DNA from: Loxodes magnus
Lineage: Eukaryota > Ciliophora > Karyorelictea > Loxodida > Loxodidae
Reading direction: 5' to 3'
Assembly (NCBI GenBank): GCA_946699065.1
Contig: CAMPDV010000134.1
Span: forward strand, 620,001 to 684,000
DNA length: 64,000 bases
Position numbers and translations under genes: made by a program. The notes below the pieces were generated by a model. That model ran no database searches. It saw only the letters and a list, made by a program, of their open reading frames with translations, and was not told the DNA's origin. This document shows, one piece after another, positions 34,856 through 47,679 of the stretch. How positions within the stretch are numbered: the stretch's first letter is position 1; the number at the start of each line of letters is the position of its first letter.

Positions 34856-36489
34856 GATTTAAACTTATATTTTAAACACTATTCTAAATAAGAAAAACTT
34901 TAAAAAGTTATTAATATAAATAAAATAAAAATAATTTAAATTACTTAAAAAGTAACTTAATCATTATATTTTACTTAAACCTTGATTTAAGCTGCATTTA
35001 ATAAAAGAAAAATATTAAAGTATTATAAATATAAATTTATAATATAATTTCGTAAACTAATACTATTTATTTGATATTTCATCATTCTTTTCCTTGAATA
35101 TTATCTAAAAAAAATTAATATCATTTTTTTTGGAAAAAAATAAAAAAGAAAAGTTAAATAATAATAAATTTAGAAATAATTTCATTTAACAAATTTTAAA
35201 TTTTTAAGATATTAAAATTTATGTAATAAGCTTTATATCTTTTTTGATAGTTAGCATTTAAAATAATTAAAGTTAAATTAACTTTCTAGAAAAAAGTTTG
35301 TATGTTTTAATGAATAAATTGATTAAATAGCAAATTAAGAATTGATTAATTTATAAAAAAACACTTAATAATTATAAAATATATAATTATTATATTTTAA
35401 ATTAATTAAACATTTTGATTATATTAAAAAAGCATAGCTAACGATTTTTAAATTTATCTTTCTTATTTTATTTCCATTTTGTTCTAAGTGAATATAATTT
35501 TTAATATTTATAAATTTTATTTATTGATTTAAGCATTTATTTCCAATATATTTTTAATTAAAAAATTGAAATTGATGATTTATATGAATAAAGATTAACT
35601 TTTTGTGCTTTGAGAAAACTCAGCTCACATGTTGATTTCTCAGAATGGTCTTTAATGGATATGCTCAATAATCATTTACTTCAAGTTCTTACTAAGAACA
35701 AATTGTCTTTCAAAAGCACCTTCTTAAAAATCTATGATCCATCTCTCAAAGTTTTAGTTATATTATAACTAAATATTTTATATATTTATCCCTCATTCTT
35801 TGCTCATTAAAATCAAAAAAATTTCTATTAATTTAAACAAGAAAAGATATATTATAAATAATTAATAATTATAAGATTTATAGATATTCCCTAAAGTAAT
35901 AAATTATGATATAATTTTTTATTTTAATTCATTATAACCTATTTTTATTTTTTTTAACTTGCTACTTTTATTAAAAAAATTTTAGTATTTGACATAAAAA
36001 ATATCTATAATTGCTATATAATACATAAAACATAAAATTTAATAGTTTATTAATTACTCATAAAATAAATTAAAAATTTTAAGAATTAGTTTGAATTATG
36101 TATTTTATTTTATTTACATGCTGCATTTTCATTTAATAGCTAATTAATTTTATTATAATTTAAGGTAAATAATTAAATATTTTTATTGATACTTTTTTAT
36201 TTTCTTTAAACCATAATTATATAGACTCTCTATAATAGGAAAATATTTAATTTTTATTCCAATAAGAATTATAAAACTTGACTTTCTTGCTCTTCTTAAC
36301 TATTTAAGTTAAATTCTAATTTTATAAATTGTGAATTTATTTGAAGCTTTATTGCTATCAGATTTATAAAACCTTTTATTAATGAAGCTTGGAGAATTTA
36401 AAGTTAATTTAAGATATCTTAATTAATTATATATTTACATGGGATATTTACTACTAGCAATAATTTTACTAAAATAATAAAAAATTAAA
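34856..36489. other. AT-rich stretch with an orphan coding fragment
   Basis: At ~35567-35770 (plus) one frame has distinctly protein-like codons: D-D-L-Y-E-Q-R-L-T-F-C-A-L-R-K-L, V-D-F-S-E-W-S-L-M-D-M-L and K-N-K-L-S-F-K-S-T-F. It is bordered by plain AT-rich DNA with no start or stop. Likely a gene relic or an exon of an unrecognised gene. The remainder shows nothing. Confidence 0.4.
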
Positions 36490-36531
36490 TGTTTAACATT
36501 CTTGGAGGTATTTAAATTTCTATCCCCATAG

Positions 36532-36551
36532 CCTCTAGATTGTTCTAGAGG
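36532..36551. other. 3' stem-loop of gag-like subfamily 1 (second copy)
   Basis: CCTCTAGATTGTTCTAGAGG: same 8-bp stem as at 5250-5269 but with a different loop (TTGT on this strand). The stem is kept while the loop changes. Confidence 0.7.
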
Positions 36552-37092
36552 ATCAATATAAAAAAAATTTTAATGTCTCTATAGCTCTTCTCCTTGCTAT
36601 GTAAAATTTTCTTGAGAAATCCTTTTACCTAGATAATGTTGGTATCTTTTATCTTGTATATTTTTCCGAATTTTTTGCTATATAATTTTTCACTATCTCT
36701 TTCTCTTTTTTATTCACCAACTTTTTTTACTAGTTTCAGTACTCTTATTTATAATTTCGAGATTTCTAGCATTTTTTCCATAGATACCTTCCATTACATT
36801 AATAACATCCTTTTACTTCTCTTTTTGGTTTAAATCTTGAGCTCATCTCAACTTCAATTATCGTTAGGTAATTTCCTTAATATTGTAGGTCCATTAAACG
36901 CTGCTATTTTTGCTGGTTTTATTCTATTTTTTTCTATATTGTTAACCAGTTCTTTCTGCTTCTATGGCTAGCGTTATGATTAACTGTTTTAGTCTTGCTA
37001 AATAATTTCAAAATACATTAAGGTCTCTTTCTTAGGTCATGAATTTCGATTCTATTTCCTCTGCAAGTAAAAGTTTTCTATTAACTTCTTAA

Positions 37093-37922
37093 TTTGATGA
37101 GAAAAAAATGGCCTCAAAGAAGTAAGACTCTTAAAATCAAATGAACAATCAACAATAAGATCAACTAATTGAAATTTACTCTTAGATAGCTGATAATAAA
37201 AAACTTTAGGATAGAGTTTAAGACTTAACCTAAAGAATTAGTTCATTAGCTAGGACTATCATCCAGCTTTAAAACGAAAACACTTGACTAAAAACGGAAA
37301 TCTCTCTCAAACCTTCAATGCTCTCCCTTAACCAAGAAATGGAAAAAAAGGAGCATAAATTCAAACAAATTGAAAAATTCAATCATAACAATAACTCATT
37401 TCGAATCCTCAATATGATCCTATGGAAGTAGAAAATGAAATTAAGGCAACTCCCGAAAAGAAAATTAAAATATTATAACACTGCTGAAGATGCTACTTGA
37501 TAATGCACATTTCAAGAAACTGTCCAATTAAATGTTTTTATTGCTAAAAAATTGGACGAATCTTCAGAGATTGTTATTACTTTAAAAGAAAACAATAATA
37601 AGAAAACCGAAATACTTGAATAAAATTAAATAAATCATACTGTTTCAAAGAACGATAACTTCACAAGAAAAAATTATACAGTGGTGACTAATTATTGCAG
37701 GAAATTATAAATGCGAAAATTAGAGAACGAGATAAATTTTCGGTAATAATTGAAATTGAAGCAAAATACCAATAATTAAGAAGAGCTAATTCTGTAAAGT
37801 CGATATGTAATAGAAGAGCAAGATTCTGGCGAATTAATGAATTTTTTGAACCAATTTATAAACTTACTTGTGATAAGGCTAACGAGGGTGATGTTACATT
37901 AATGAATTATTATTATTATATC
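37093..37922 (+). mobile_element. nested gag-like element with coiled coil and zinc knuckle, (ATT)n-type tail
   Basis: Inserted in the minus-strand subfamily-1 copy and flanked by its two halves. ATG at ~37098 (preceded by GAGAAAAAA) opens a frame with an N-terminal coiled coil (L-I-E-I-Y-S-Q-I-A-D-N-K-K, L-T-Q-R-I-S-S-L-A-R) that remains open to a TGA near 37901. A second frame, beginning around Y-D-P-M-E-V-E-N at ~37412, carries the knuckle C-F-Y-C-Q-K-I-G-R-I-F-R-D-C and a tail K-K-L-Y-S-G-D-Q-L-L-Q-E-I aligned with the 29.7-kb copy. The unit ends TAATGAATTATTATTATTAT. No clear target-site duplication was found. It shows that this family moves; the mechanism is inferred. Confidence 0.6.
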
Positions 37923-38180
37923 ATTATCTTTCTTCAGCTTTTTAACCTCTTCCTGGAGATCCAGCACCACTTTTATCAGCTAATCATAGCCTATGTACCA
38001 CTCTTTGGTGAAATTCGAGACTCCAATGAGCATAATATTTTTAGCCTAGTTTTTATGGATTTCTTAAGAAGTAGGGAGACTTATCCTGATAGGCGATCTT
38101 TTTAGCACACTTTTTCTGGTCCTAGTTTTTCTAGGATTTCGTTAACTCCTGCTTTTTTGGAGCCTATAAAAATACTGATT

Positions 38181-39458
38181 TAAACTTTGACATATTTTTT
38201 TATCAATAAATTTTAATATTTGGTTTTTATTTGATTTAAAACTTAAAGAGTTAGATATTTATTGAGATTTTTTTAATTTATTTAAAAAAATTGTTTTCAT
38301 TTTTATAAATATCTTCTATAAATTTTAATTGTATGTCATTTGATTTTTCCAGTTAAATTTTTTAAAAAGGAAATACCCATTATAATTATTTTTTAATTAT
38401 TATCTAATAAATTGATTTTAAACTTTACGTTAGACTCACTGCTTAATTATAATATTTATTATAAATCATATTATAATTTAGATTTATTAAATTATTTTCA
38501 GTTTCTTGCTAAACTTAGAATTATTAATTTTAAGGATTTAGATTTATTGTAAGAATATTAAATTTTAATTGCTCATTTAAATCATATTATTGTTTTACTT
38601 TAAGCTTAGAAAGTCTTCTATAAGTCTTAATTTAATACTAATAAAACTCTAAAGTTCTTTCATCAAACAATTTTAATGTAATAGAATCAACCCAGTTTGA
38701 ACTTAAAAAATAGGATGTTTAAGGCAAATTTAATAGCTAGCATTTATTTAAATTAATATTTCTTACCATTTCGACTTTTCTATTTTGCTTCTTTTAAATT
38801 TTCCTCTATCCTTGCTAAGCCATATCTTTATTAATGAGTAGCAAATAATTAAACTTCTACTTTTTTATTTAAAATAAACCTACCAGCAATTTTAATTCTA
38901 ATTGTATAAGTATAAAAGAACTTTAAGCATATCCAATTTTTAGTTAACTGAATATTAATAAATAGAAGGATTTTATTAGTTTTGAACGTAGTAATAATAG
39001 TTCTCAATTTATATAGCTAAAATAAGTCTAAAATTAAAAAACGTATAAGACTCTAAAGGCATAAATAAACATAGAAATGATTAATAACTTAATTTGTTAG
39101 CATAAATGATTGAATGCTTTCTTTTTATTTGTTGACTTTATGGTAAAATTGATATTTAGAATAGCATTTATTAATTAACTAGTAGGCTGCTATTTTATAT
39201 AGAATTAATAGATGAAACAATTGTTAATTTTCACTTATATAAGTTGCTTATAATTTGATTAAGTAAATTATAATTGAAGCTTATGATTAAATATGAAAAG
39301 TTAATTTGAATCTAGAGACATAAAATCAATTTTGGATGTATATTTTAAGTTGTTAAGTTTTAATTTAATAAATAGCCTTAGAGCTTTATTATTTGATATA
39401 TTTAAGACTTAATTATATAATTTAATTTTAAAGGAATTTACTATTTTAAATTTCTAAG
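38181..39458. other. AT-rich intergenic stretch
   Basis: Lies between the 5' end of the minus-strand gag-like copy and the 3' end of the minus-strand pseudokinase gene. No supportable feature. Confidence 0.45.
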
Positions 39459-41247
39459 TCATTCAATTTTCTCCCATTTAGCAGTGATTAGATTATATGT
39501 AAATAAATCTGATTTTTTATCATATTAGAAAACAGTTTCTTATAATGAAATTGGTTAGGTAAAAACTTAGCATCTTCCCCAAAATTTTTCTCCGTGATTT
39601 AAAATTTCTTTGTTATCAATGATTAATGTTTCAATTTCTCCTCTGCTGTTAAAATAGATAAGACCTATATCCTTTGCTTATATATAGCAGGCTGTACAAA
39701 GTGCGCTTTATGGTAATAAGCTATTTTTCATTCATTTATTTAAAGTGCAATCAAACCTTTATACTAGATTAGTGTTTCATCCTCCAGCATCTCCACCTAT
39801 GATAAATAGTTTTTGTTCGTCATTCATAAAAGCACCAAAAGAACAAACAGGTAATGTAACTCCTTTAATCATTTAAAAAGTCTAGTTTTTTATGTTAAAT
39901 ATTTCACATTCTTTTATTCAAGGATTACAACCCGATAAGATATAGACTTATTCTCTATGATCAAAAACTGTCCTATGAAGGTATCTACCAAACTGCATTT
40001 ATAATTCTTAGCTATCGTCAATACTGGATATTGTAAATCTTCTTCTTTAAGATCCTCCTCCTCCTGATATAATTAAATGCTATTCATCTATTTGCTCTAT
40101 TTGTGTAAAATTTCAGTCTACCTTTTAAGTATTAAAAACATCTGTTTCAAATATTTTTTCTCTCAACCTAAATTATTTTGATAGATTAGTAGCATTTATA
40201 ATTGTTTTAATGCTTAGTAACTATGCATATCTATTAACTCTTTTGCTCAATTCTGTTTCAGAATTGTCTAAGGAATATGAAGGTATTATTAAAAATGATT
40301 CATTTGAAGGTTGGCCTGATGCTAAGACTGTATCATTGTTCAAAAAAAATCATTCTTCCTCAATTTTTTTTGTTTCAGTCTAAAATATAAAATCTTACTT
40401 GATTTTAAGATTTATTAAGTCCAGAATTATCTATTTTCAAAAGCTAGCTCAACTTAAGTTTTATTTCTTGTAAAGATATTCGTTCTTAAGGATTTTATTT
40501 TAAACAACTCTCTATTAATGACTTAAGAACTTCAGGACAATCCTGAGGAATTTCTTCTCTTTTTCCTTCTTGAATTAATTTTTCTATAACATAATCATTA
40601 ATTTAATCTCATGGAGATTTGCGTGAAGCTATTTCTCACATTACAACTCCAAAGGCATAAATATCTGAATATGGAGTACATTTTGGTTTCTCGACATTTA
40701 ATAATTCAGGAGCCAATCATCTCACATTTAAGATCTAATTCTTTTACTTAATTGACAACTTTTTAATTTATGAAAGCCCATAGTCACTTATTTTCGCTCT
40801 TGTATTTGAGTCTATAAGAATATTTTTACTATTTAAACTTCTATGCAAAATTTACTAGTTATGTATCTCCGCTAATCCATTCACAACATCTAAGCAAATG
40901 TGAAATAAAAGTTGTCAAGAAATTTATTTCTAGCTACGAATAAGCTAGTATAATGATTAGTCTAAATATTCAGTTACAAGTTATAGTGGACATTTGCAGT
41001 ATCCATATAATTTAACAACGTTTTTATGCTTAATCTTTTCTAGTTTTTCTAATTCATTTACTAATTTCTTTTCTTATGTCTCTTCTAAAACTTTATAGTA
41101 AGTTTCCTTAACTGCAACCTTTTTTATTTGCATTTAATTATTTCATTCTCCTGTATATACTTTTCCGAATGACCCAGAACCTAATTTTTTTTATTTTATC
41201 AAATCTTCTTTTGAAATGACGTGTTAGTATTCGAACTAGGATTGCAT
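39459..41247 (-). CDS. TKL-like pseudokinase fused to a Kelch-type propeller
   Basis: ATG 41247 to TGA 39461-39459; removal of one 19-nt intron gives 589 residues. The kinase-like domain (~15-280) has G-S-G-S-F-G (23-28), V-A-V-K with Lys47, I-L-H-R-S-L-N (Ser137 where the catalytic Asp belongs), S-D-Y-G at 154-157, and L-A-P-E-L. Loss of the HRD Asp predicts a catalytically dead or very weak kinase. The C-terminal half has Kelch-type repeats: S-G-G-G-G-S, I-L-S-G-C-N-P-W, I-I-G-G-D-A-G-G-W. It is a full-length paralogue of the gene at 54509-56284, with the same C-terminal end (F-Q-Y-D-K, K-W-E-K-I-E then stop), except that the partner is catalytically intact. Likely a cytoplasmic scaffold or regulator of its active paralogue; this is inference. 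Confidence 0.88.
40380..40398 (-). other. 19-nt spliceosomal intron in the pseudokinase gene
   Basis: GTAAGATTTTATATTTTAG on the minus strand. Without its removal the frame breaks between N-Q and T-E-T-K-K; with it the kinase and Kelch halves join in one frame and the total is divisible by three down to a TGA that matches the paralogue's end. The GT-AG ends and GTAAG donor are canonical. Confidence 0.8.
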
Positions 41248-44200
41248 TTTATAAGTATAAATAAGAAGAACTAAGTATTAAATAAAAATAATTAATAAAT
41301 AAAGCTAAGTTTACAATCTATTTATTTTAGAACATACCTACCTTCATCTTATTTAGGAAGGTTATAATGTACAACGATAGTCCTTTATGAGTTCTTTATT
41401 TCATAATCTTATCTTCTTGCTTTATTTTACCAAATTTCATTAGAGTCATTTATCTTTTAACAATTACAGCTTTGCTAACCCTTTCTGATTTTATATCGAC
41501 TAAATTTCTTGTAATTTGAAAAATAAATTAAGCAAACTAAGGACAAACACTTAAAGAAATAAAATAGTGAATATATGAACTAAGAATAAAAGTTATACTT
41601 CTTTATAATAAATCTCTTGAGATAATTAATTAAATGGTAATAGAGCTATCTTTAAATTATAAAGCTAAACCTTATTATAATTTAATATAAATATCTATTT
41701 ATTATATAACTTATCTATTCTTTTATTAACACTTCATTTTATATTCTCTTTTATTCATTATGATGCTTACTAACTTAGCATAGTTATGTGTAGAATAATC
41801 TTAGTAGATTTCTACTTAGATAAAGCATTTATTATATTATATTAATTGTTATCTAGTTTAAGTTTAAGATGCTTTTACTAAAATTAGATAAAAGTGTCTT
41901 ATATTTATATTAAAATTACTTAAAGCATTTCTTTAGTGGTATCTTTGATTTTTGTTCTATTTTATTAAATAATTAAAATGGAATTGAAGCTTAATATATT
42001 TAAATGTGGTATTTTTTATTATTATTACAACTCTATTTTAAATACCTTAAAGTCATATCCTTATAACTATTATTGGATAAGTCAACAAATAGGATTATAT
42101 TTATAGCCTTTAAATTTATTTTCACAACAAAGCTTATTTAGACATTAATAAAAGCTGGCTTTGTGAAAATTAAGCTATGCAAATTTGATTTGATTTGAAA
42201 ATATTTAATAAAGCTTATCTTAATAATTTAACTTATGCTTTAAAATTTAAATTATTTGCTTAGATAACTTCTTTATTGCAAAATAAAGATAAAACTTTAT
42301 GAAATAATATTTGCTTAATAAATGATTGATGGCAATAACTATTATTTAGTAGATCTTTTCCTTAATCAAGTTAAATCTTTTAATAAGTCACTTTTATTTC
42401 TACATTATTAAAAGGATTTATTGCAAAATTTGTGTCTACTTCTATAACTCATATTCAAAATTTTTCACCTTCATTTCTTGAGCTCAAGTCGTGAAAGAAT
42501 TTGTTAATCTTCTTTTTTTGCCTTTTATCTAATATTTTTTATCCATTTATATCAGGAATCTCATAAATAATTATAACAATAGAAATTTTTTAAGCTTATT
42601 GAGCATATAAATTATTTCCTTAGAGATATATAATTTGCTTAAAATAATAAAAATCTTAAATTAGTTCCTTTAAGTTATTTATAATCATTTGCTTCGATTA
42701 TTAAAAAGCTTTTAGATTTATTAGCTAGAAATACCTTTGACATTATCTTTTATTTCTATTATTAATATTCCTTATATTTAATAAGCATATTGGAAGGTGC
42801 TATTACTTTCATCAAAGCATAAAATTTAGCTTTGCTTTATTAAAACAGCTATTTATGAGATTAGGCTTTTCTTATATTAAAAGTAGCTTAAAATAGAGAA
42901 GAGTGCTGCTTATATTTTCTAAAGTTTTGGTATTCATATTTCTATAAGTAGCTTTATTATTCCTTTTGAAACACTGATATTTAGATTCTTCTATTATTTG
43001 CACTATTCTGGATACTAAATAAAATATCTTCGACTGGAATTTAAAATGACCAGCATTAAATAATAATTCTAAGGTATTAAGCTAGGAAAATCATTTATAT
43101 TAATTAGATAGCTTAGCTTTATCTTCTATAACCTTTAACTTACTAAACTGCCTGATATTATTATAAGTCTCAATTATAAAATAAACTAATCATTATTATG
43201 ATGCATTCCAATTTATTTTACATTGATAGTTTCAATAGAAATTAAGATAAAAGCAGCTATACATAAATTATTTAAACAACTATAATCATTATTTTGTATA
43301 TAAATAAGCAGTATGCTAGTAGATAAGTAGTAGAATATAAAGAAATTAATGCTAGATAATTTTAAAGCTTATATTAGTTATTTAAGTTACCAATAAACTT
43401 AATCTACTCAAATGAAGTTTGAAGGTAATTCTTTTAAATTATTCTAGTTCTTCTAAAAATAAGTTACTTTATAATTATTTAAAATATAAGATAAATCTAC
43501 TATCGAAAATGTTTAACTATATACATCTTAGAATAAGTATCTCTTTCGTAAAAATTATGAAGAATCTAAATTTTTATCCTTCTCATTATTGCAATCAGTA
43601 TAATTTACAGGTGGGAATTATAATAATTTTTTAACCTCTTTATAATCCTAAAGACCTAAATTAGAAAAATAATAAATAATTTATATCCAGAATAAGCATA
43701 AATTATCAAGCTTTAATAATCAATTTACTATAAAGCTTTAAATCTAAGTTATTAAATAGATATTCACAATCTAAGCAAAATATGCTATTATGTATAAAGA
43801 CATTTATTCTTAATCATACTAATATATTAGTTATCCTATCTAATTACATTTTAACTATTATCTAACTACTTTAACTTTATCATCTTTTAACTTTCAATTG
43901 CTTGTACTTATTTAGCTTTATATAGCTGATATAAATTAAATTTATTAGATTTGATAGCATTACTATATATAATGCTAAAGTTAGCTTTTTATTAAGCATA
44001 GTAACTTTAAAGCTATATAACTAATAAAGCAATTTAGAAGTGCTAACAAGCATTGGCTAACTTTGTACATATATGTATTTCTAAACTTACAACTATGTAG
44101 TTAATAGTTTTATAATTATGCTTTTACTTTTAATAATTATTAAAAATAATTAAAATTAACTAGAAAAATATAAAGTTAGTCACAATTATTTATTTACAGG

Positions 44201-44638
44201 CTATAAAAACTAAACTCTCTATTAAGTGCTAACTTATATAAGCTTATTAAATGTATTCAACTATTAATAGTTTAAAATATAAAGTTTCTAATTTAATTTT
44301 AGAGTAAGTTCTGATAGATATTATTTAATATATTTGAGTCAAGGCAGAAGAACTTATCTTCAATGGAAAAATTAAAAGGTAAAAGTTAAAGCTTAAGCTG
44401 AAGAAGAAAATGATCTAGTTTATAGTTATAAAAATGCTAATTATATGAGATCTTTTGCGTTTTTTATAGCCTAAGTTTAAGCTTATTAAACTTAAAATAA
44501 CAGAGTTTGAATCTTTATGATGAAAGAGATAAAAATCTAGTTTTTTCATTACTTTTAAATTCTATAAGCAAAAAAAGGAATTTCATATAGTTGAAAATTA
44601 TTATTTTTTAAACTTTTTTCATTTATTAAGCAATATAT
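41248..44638. other. long AT-rich stretch with one orphan coding fragment
   Basis: On the minus strand at ~42400-42600 a frame reads Y-E-I-P-D-I-N-G, then N-K-F-F-H-D-L-S-S-R-N-E-G-E-K-F-W-I-W-V-I-E-V-D-T-N-F-A-I-N, with two TGA as Trp. This is far from background codon use, but no start, stop or family was recognised. A Met-initiated frame near 44366 (plus) is unconvincing. AGC/GCT words are frequent through 42-44.4 kb. Confidence 0.35.
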
Positions 44639-46203
44639 TCATAATTTATTAGAAAAGGGTATTTTTATCTATAGGGAAATACTTAATATTATATCTCTTT
44701 AATTCATTCTTAGCAGAATAGGAATATTTAAAAGGGGTTTATTTATTGAAGTAGCATTGAATATTTATGTTTGCTGTAGGTTTATTATCTATAGCAGTGT
44801 ATTTAGCAAGTTATTAATCCTTTTTTAATTTTATTTTGTTAGTTAATGATTGTATAGTAACCACATCTAATAATTTGTTTCTTTATTGCAAAAATAAGAT
44901 ATTATTAACTTTCTAATTATTTAAATACAAAAAGTACAATGCTTTACAATAAATATCCTTTAAATGAATGAATGAGATCTAAAATATAGAGCAAGCTTAA
45001 TAAAAGCAAAATAAATCTATTAAAATTAAAAAAAATCAAGCCATTTATCTTCATCTTCCTCTTCACACAAATCAATAACGATTTTATTTGATTAGTCTTT
45101 ACAATCCTACAATATATTCTAAATAAGCAAATTACCTTTGAAATATTAGTACTTTAACTATTATTTTGAAATTCGAAATTATTTTAAACGAATAAATCTT
45201 ACTACTAAATTTGGTCATTTTGTCCTTTGGCTTTTATATCAAACTTGTTATTTTCTTGCTCTAATAGTTAATCCCCTTTACAGTCTTGCAAGTGACTTAA
45301 TTTAATTTAATTTAATTTAAAGTATTATATGACAGCTTCATTTAATTAAAGTATTATCTTATCTTTTATGCTTTTGCAGATACTCTATTTTTAGAAAAAG
45401 GGTATCAAGTATTTATTAAAAGAGACATTCTAACTAGGTTTTATTTTCAGTAAATAATCATAGATATTTGTCAATTTATTTTAAAATAGCATTCAAGCTA
45501 TCACTAGCTATTCAAATCCATATCCGTTTTGAATTAAGCATTATATTATTTCCATATGTGCTAACATATTTTACAAGGATTCATTAATCTAAATTAATGT
45601 CCTCAAAATCGAAATTCCAGGTATATTCTATTAATCTTAAACCTTTATTTAAGTTAGTTATTATTTCTATTATTATATCTGCTCATTTTTTGGACTTCTT
45701 GACCTAGATCTTTATCTAATAGCAATACTTTAAGGATTCTTACATTCCGCAGATGGCAACTATTTAACAATTGGTTTCTCATATTATTATTATTATCTTA
45801 AACTTTATTCTTAAGTTAGCTATTTAGCTTTAGCATTCACCCCAATAAGTTCTTATTTAGAATTAAGATTCTTGCTTTTTTATAATACTTGAACAGGAAT
45901 CAGTTCTTTCAAATGACTGTTAAATTTTAACTAAATTAATTTATTGCTCTAGTCTTTATAAGTTATTCATATTTCTTTGTTTTAAAGATCAGAATCTAAT
46001 TATCCTCTTTAGATTAAAAAAGCAGGAATTAGTCTAGCTTCTATGCCTTTTTTATTAATGAATTTATCAGGTATTTTAATCTCAGTATAGCAGGATTTAT
46101 CTATATTTATGCAAATTCAAAACTTAACCATTTAGGATTTAATTATAATAGGCTTAATATAATTAACTTCTTAAGAATCAAATTTTACTTTATTTCTGCT
46201 CAT
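44639..46203 (-). CDS. hypothetical SR-dipeptide protein with a UBA-like helical region
   Basis: ATG 46203; exon 1 runs 355 codons to 45136, a 17-nt intron follows, and exon 2 continues in frame to TGA 44641-44639 (515 residues). The N-terminal ~130 residues are mixed (F-W-I-C-I-N-I-D-K-S-C-Y-T-E-I-K). A Gln-rich linker carries R-Q-R-S-R-S-R-S-P. Residues near 230-270 (I-I-Q-C-L-I-Q-N-G-Y-G-F-E-Q-L-V-I-A-W) resemble a UBA three-helix motif. After the intron comes an acidic stretch, D-L-C-E-E-E-D-E-D-K-W-L-D-F-F. The last ~120 codons are AT-rich and may be downstream of an unrecognised stop or intron. Nuclear or ubiquitin-linked function is a guess from these elements. Confidence 0.6.
45119..45135 (-). 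other. 17-nt spliceosomal intron
   Basis: GTAATTTGCTTATTTAG on the minus strand. Removing it joins N-I-S-K to N-I-L-Q-D-C-K and brings the acidic E-E-E-D-E-D segment into frame; without it the frame gives a basic, unlikely sequence. Ends are GT-AG. Confidence 0.65.
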
Positions 46204-47679
46204 TTTTACTTTTATTTCAGTATAAACTTTATTTCTCATAATTTATTCATTAAGGGTAAGCTTTATAATTTCTATTGTAAGCATTTATAAACTAAAGCTT
46301 TATTACATTGTATAAGTAATAAAGCTAAACTTAATAATTAGTTAGAAGCTTGTTATTAATAAAGTTGTAATAGCTATATTTACTTATCTTATATCATGCT
46401 TTCCATCATTTAATAGCTATTACAACTTAGCTATCAAGAGCTCCTAGTTTAAAACAATATAAAAGCGCTAGCATAACTTGATTCTAAGAGTTATAGATAT
46501 AATAAGCAAACTAGTTAAGTCTTATAATATACATAATCCTGCTATTTAGCTTCATTTTTATAAAAACTTTAAGAAATACCAAAAATGTTGTTCTAACCTT
46601 TCAGAAAGTTAGAACATTAAAGTTCCTTTACTAGATCTAGATTTTATTAATTAGAATCTATAATAGCATGAAGTTAGCTTTTATTAGTAATTATACGTTA
46701 AAGTGTTGCATTATATTAAAGCAGAACAAATCTATATCTCTTATCAACTACTTTCAAGATATTCTTTTAAATTAGCTAGTTAATTTAGAATAATTCTTTA
46801 TAATTATCACTAAATCAGTTTAATTATAAAATCAATAGGGTACTTAATCAAAGAAGCAAAGAGAAGATTGAGGCATATTTATATATATAACCTTAATTAA
46901 GCAAATTTAAAATAAATATGCTTATATGAAAATTAAGCCTTTTGATACTTAGACTGCGAGTTTTTATATTTCAAGCAAAAATCCAAGATGATTGTAAAGG
47001 TTTAGTCATAAGCTTTGAAATCTATGGAGATGGAATTTAATTTTATAGATAAAAAACATAATTAGTTAGTAAAAATTTGAAAATATAAGATAAATAAATA
47101 CATTTAAATTCCATTATAAATATATTAAATTCTAACTCTAAAATAAATGTAAAAGTTATAAAAATAGAAAATTTCCTAAAATTTATTTATATTCATGAGG
47201 GTGATGAAAAACTTAAACTTTTAAATATATTTATTTTTAAGACAATAAATCTTATAAAAATCATTTACATCTTTTAGTATTAAAACTGAATTTTTAGGAG
47301 ATTAAGTAGTATAAATATAGATTTAGACTTAAAAAATTATTTTACTAACAACTAAAATGATAAATCTGAAAAACAGCAGAATAATTAAATAAAATTTATT
47401 AATAAAATAATTTCTTAATTTTTATTTAACTTACTTTTTTAGAGATTTATATTATAAAGCAAAACATAATTGAGTTATTTTTTAATTATTTCTTAAATAT
47501 TTATTTTTATCTTGTAAATTTAAAATTTTTTATATTAAATTCTAAAATATTTAATTTCTTTTTATAATTTAATTTAATTTTTTAAGTATATTGGTTTTTA
47601 TATCCATAGTTAAAAGATTAAAATTTAAGTTTAATCAATTTAAAAAACAAATATAAAAAGTTTTAAATAATATTTATTT
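46204..47679. other. AT-rich intergenic stretch
   Basis: A short patch at 46950-47030 (plus) reads T-A-S-F-Y-I-S-S-K-N-P-R-W but has no boundaries. Nothing else supportable. Confidence 0.4.

Larger units (their letters stand above)
36490..38180 (-). pseudogene. gag-like subfamily 1 gene, split by a nested insertion
   Basis: Reading on the minus strand, the 5' part (38180 to ~37923) has the shared GTTAACGAAATCCTAG block and, in another frame, Y-D-Q-L-I-K-V-V-L-D-L-Q-E-E-V. Homology to the 4.5-kb copy stops at GAAGAAAGATAAT and resumes at AAGAAGTTAATAGAAAAC (~37092). The 3' part then continues (E-K-M-L-E-I-S-K-L-Q-I-R-V-L-K) to the stem-loop at 36532-36551 and a short tail. The ~830 bp between belong to another element in opposite orientation. 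Without the insertion the copy still has frame changes. Confidence 0.65.
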
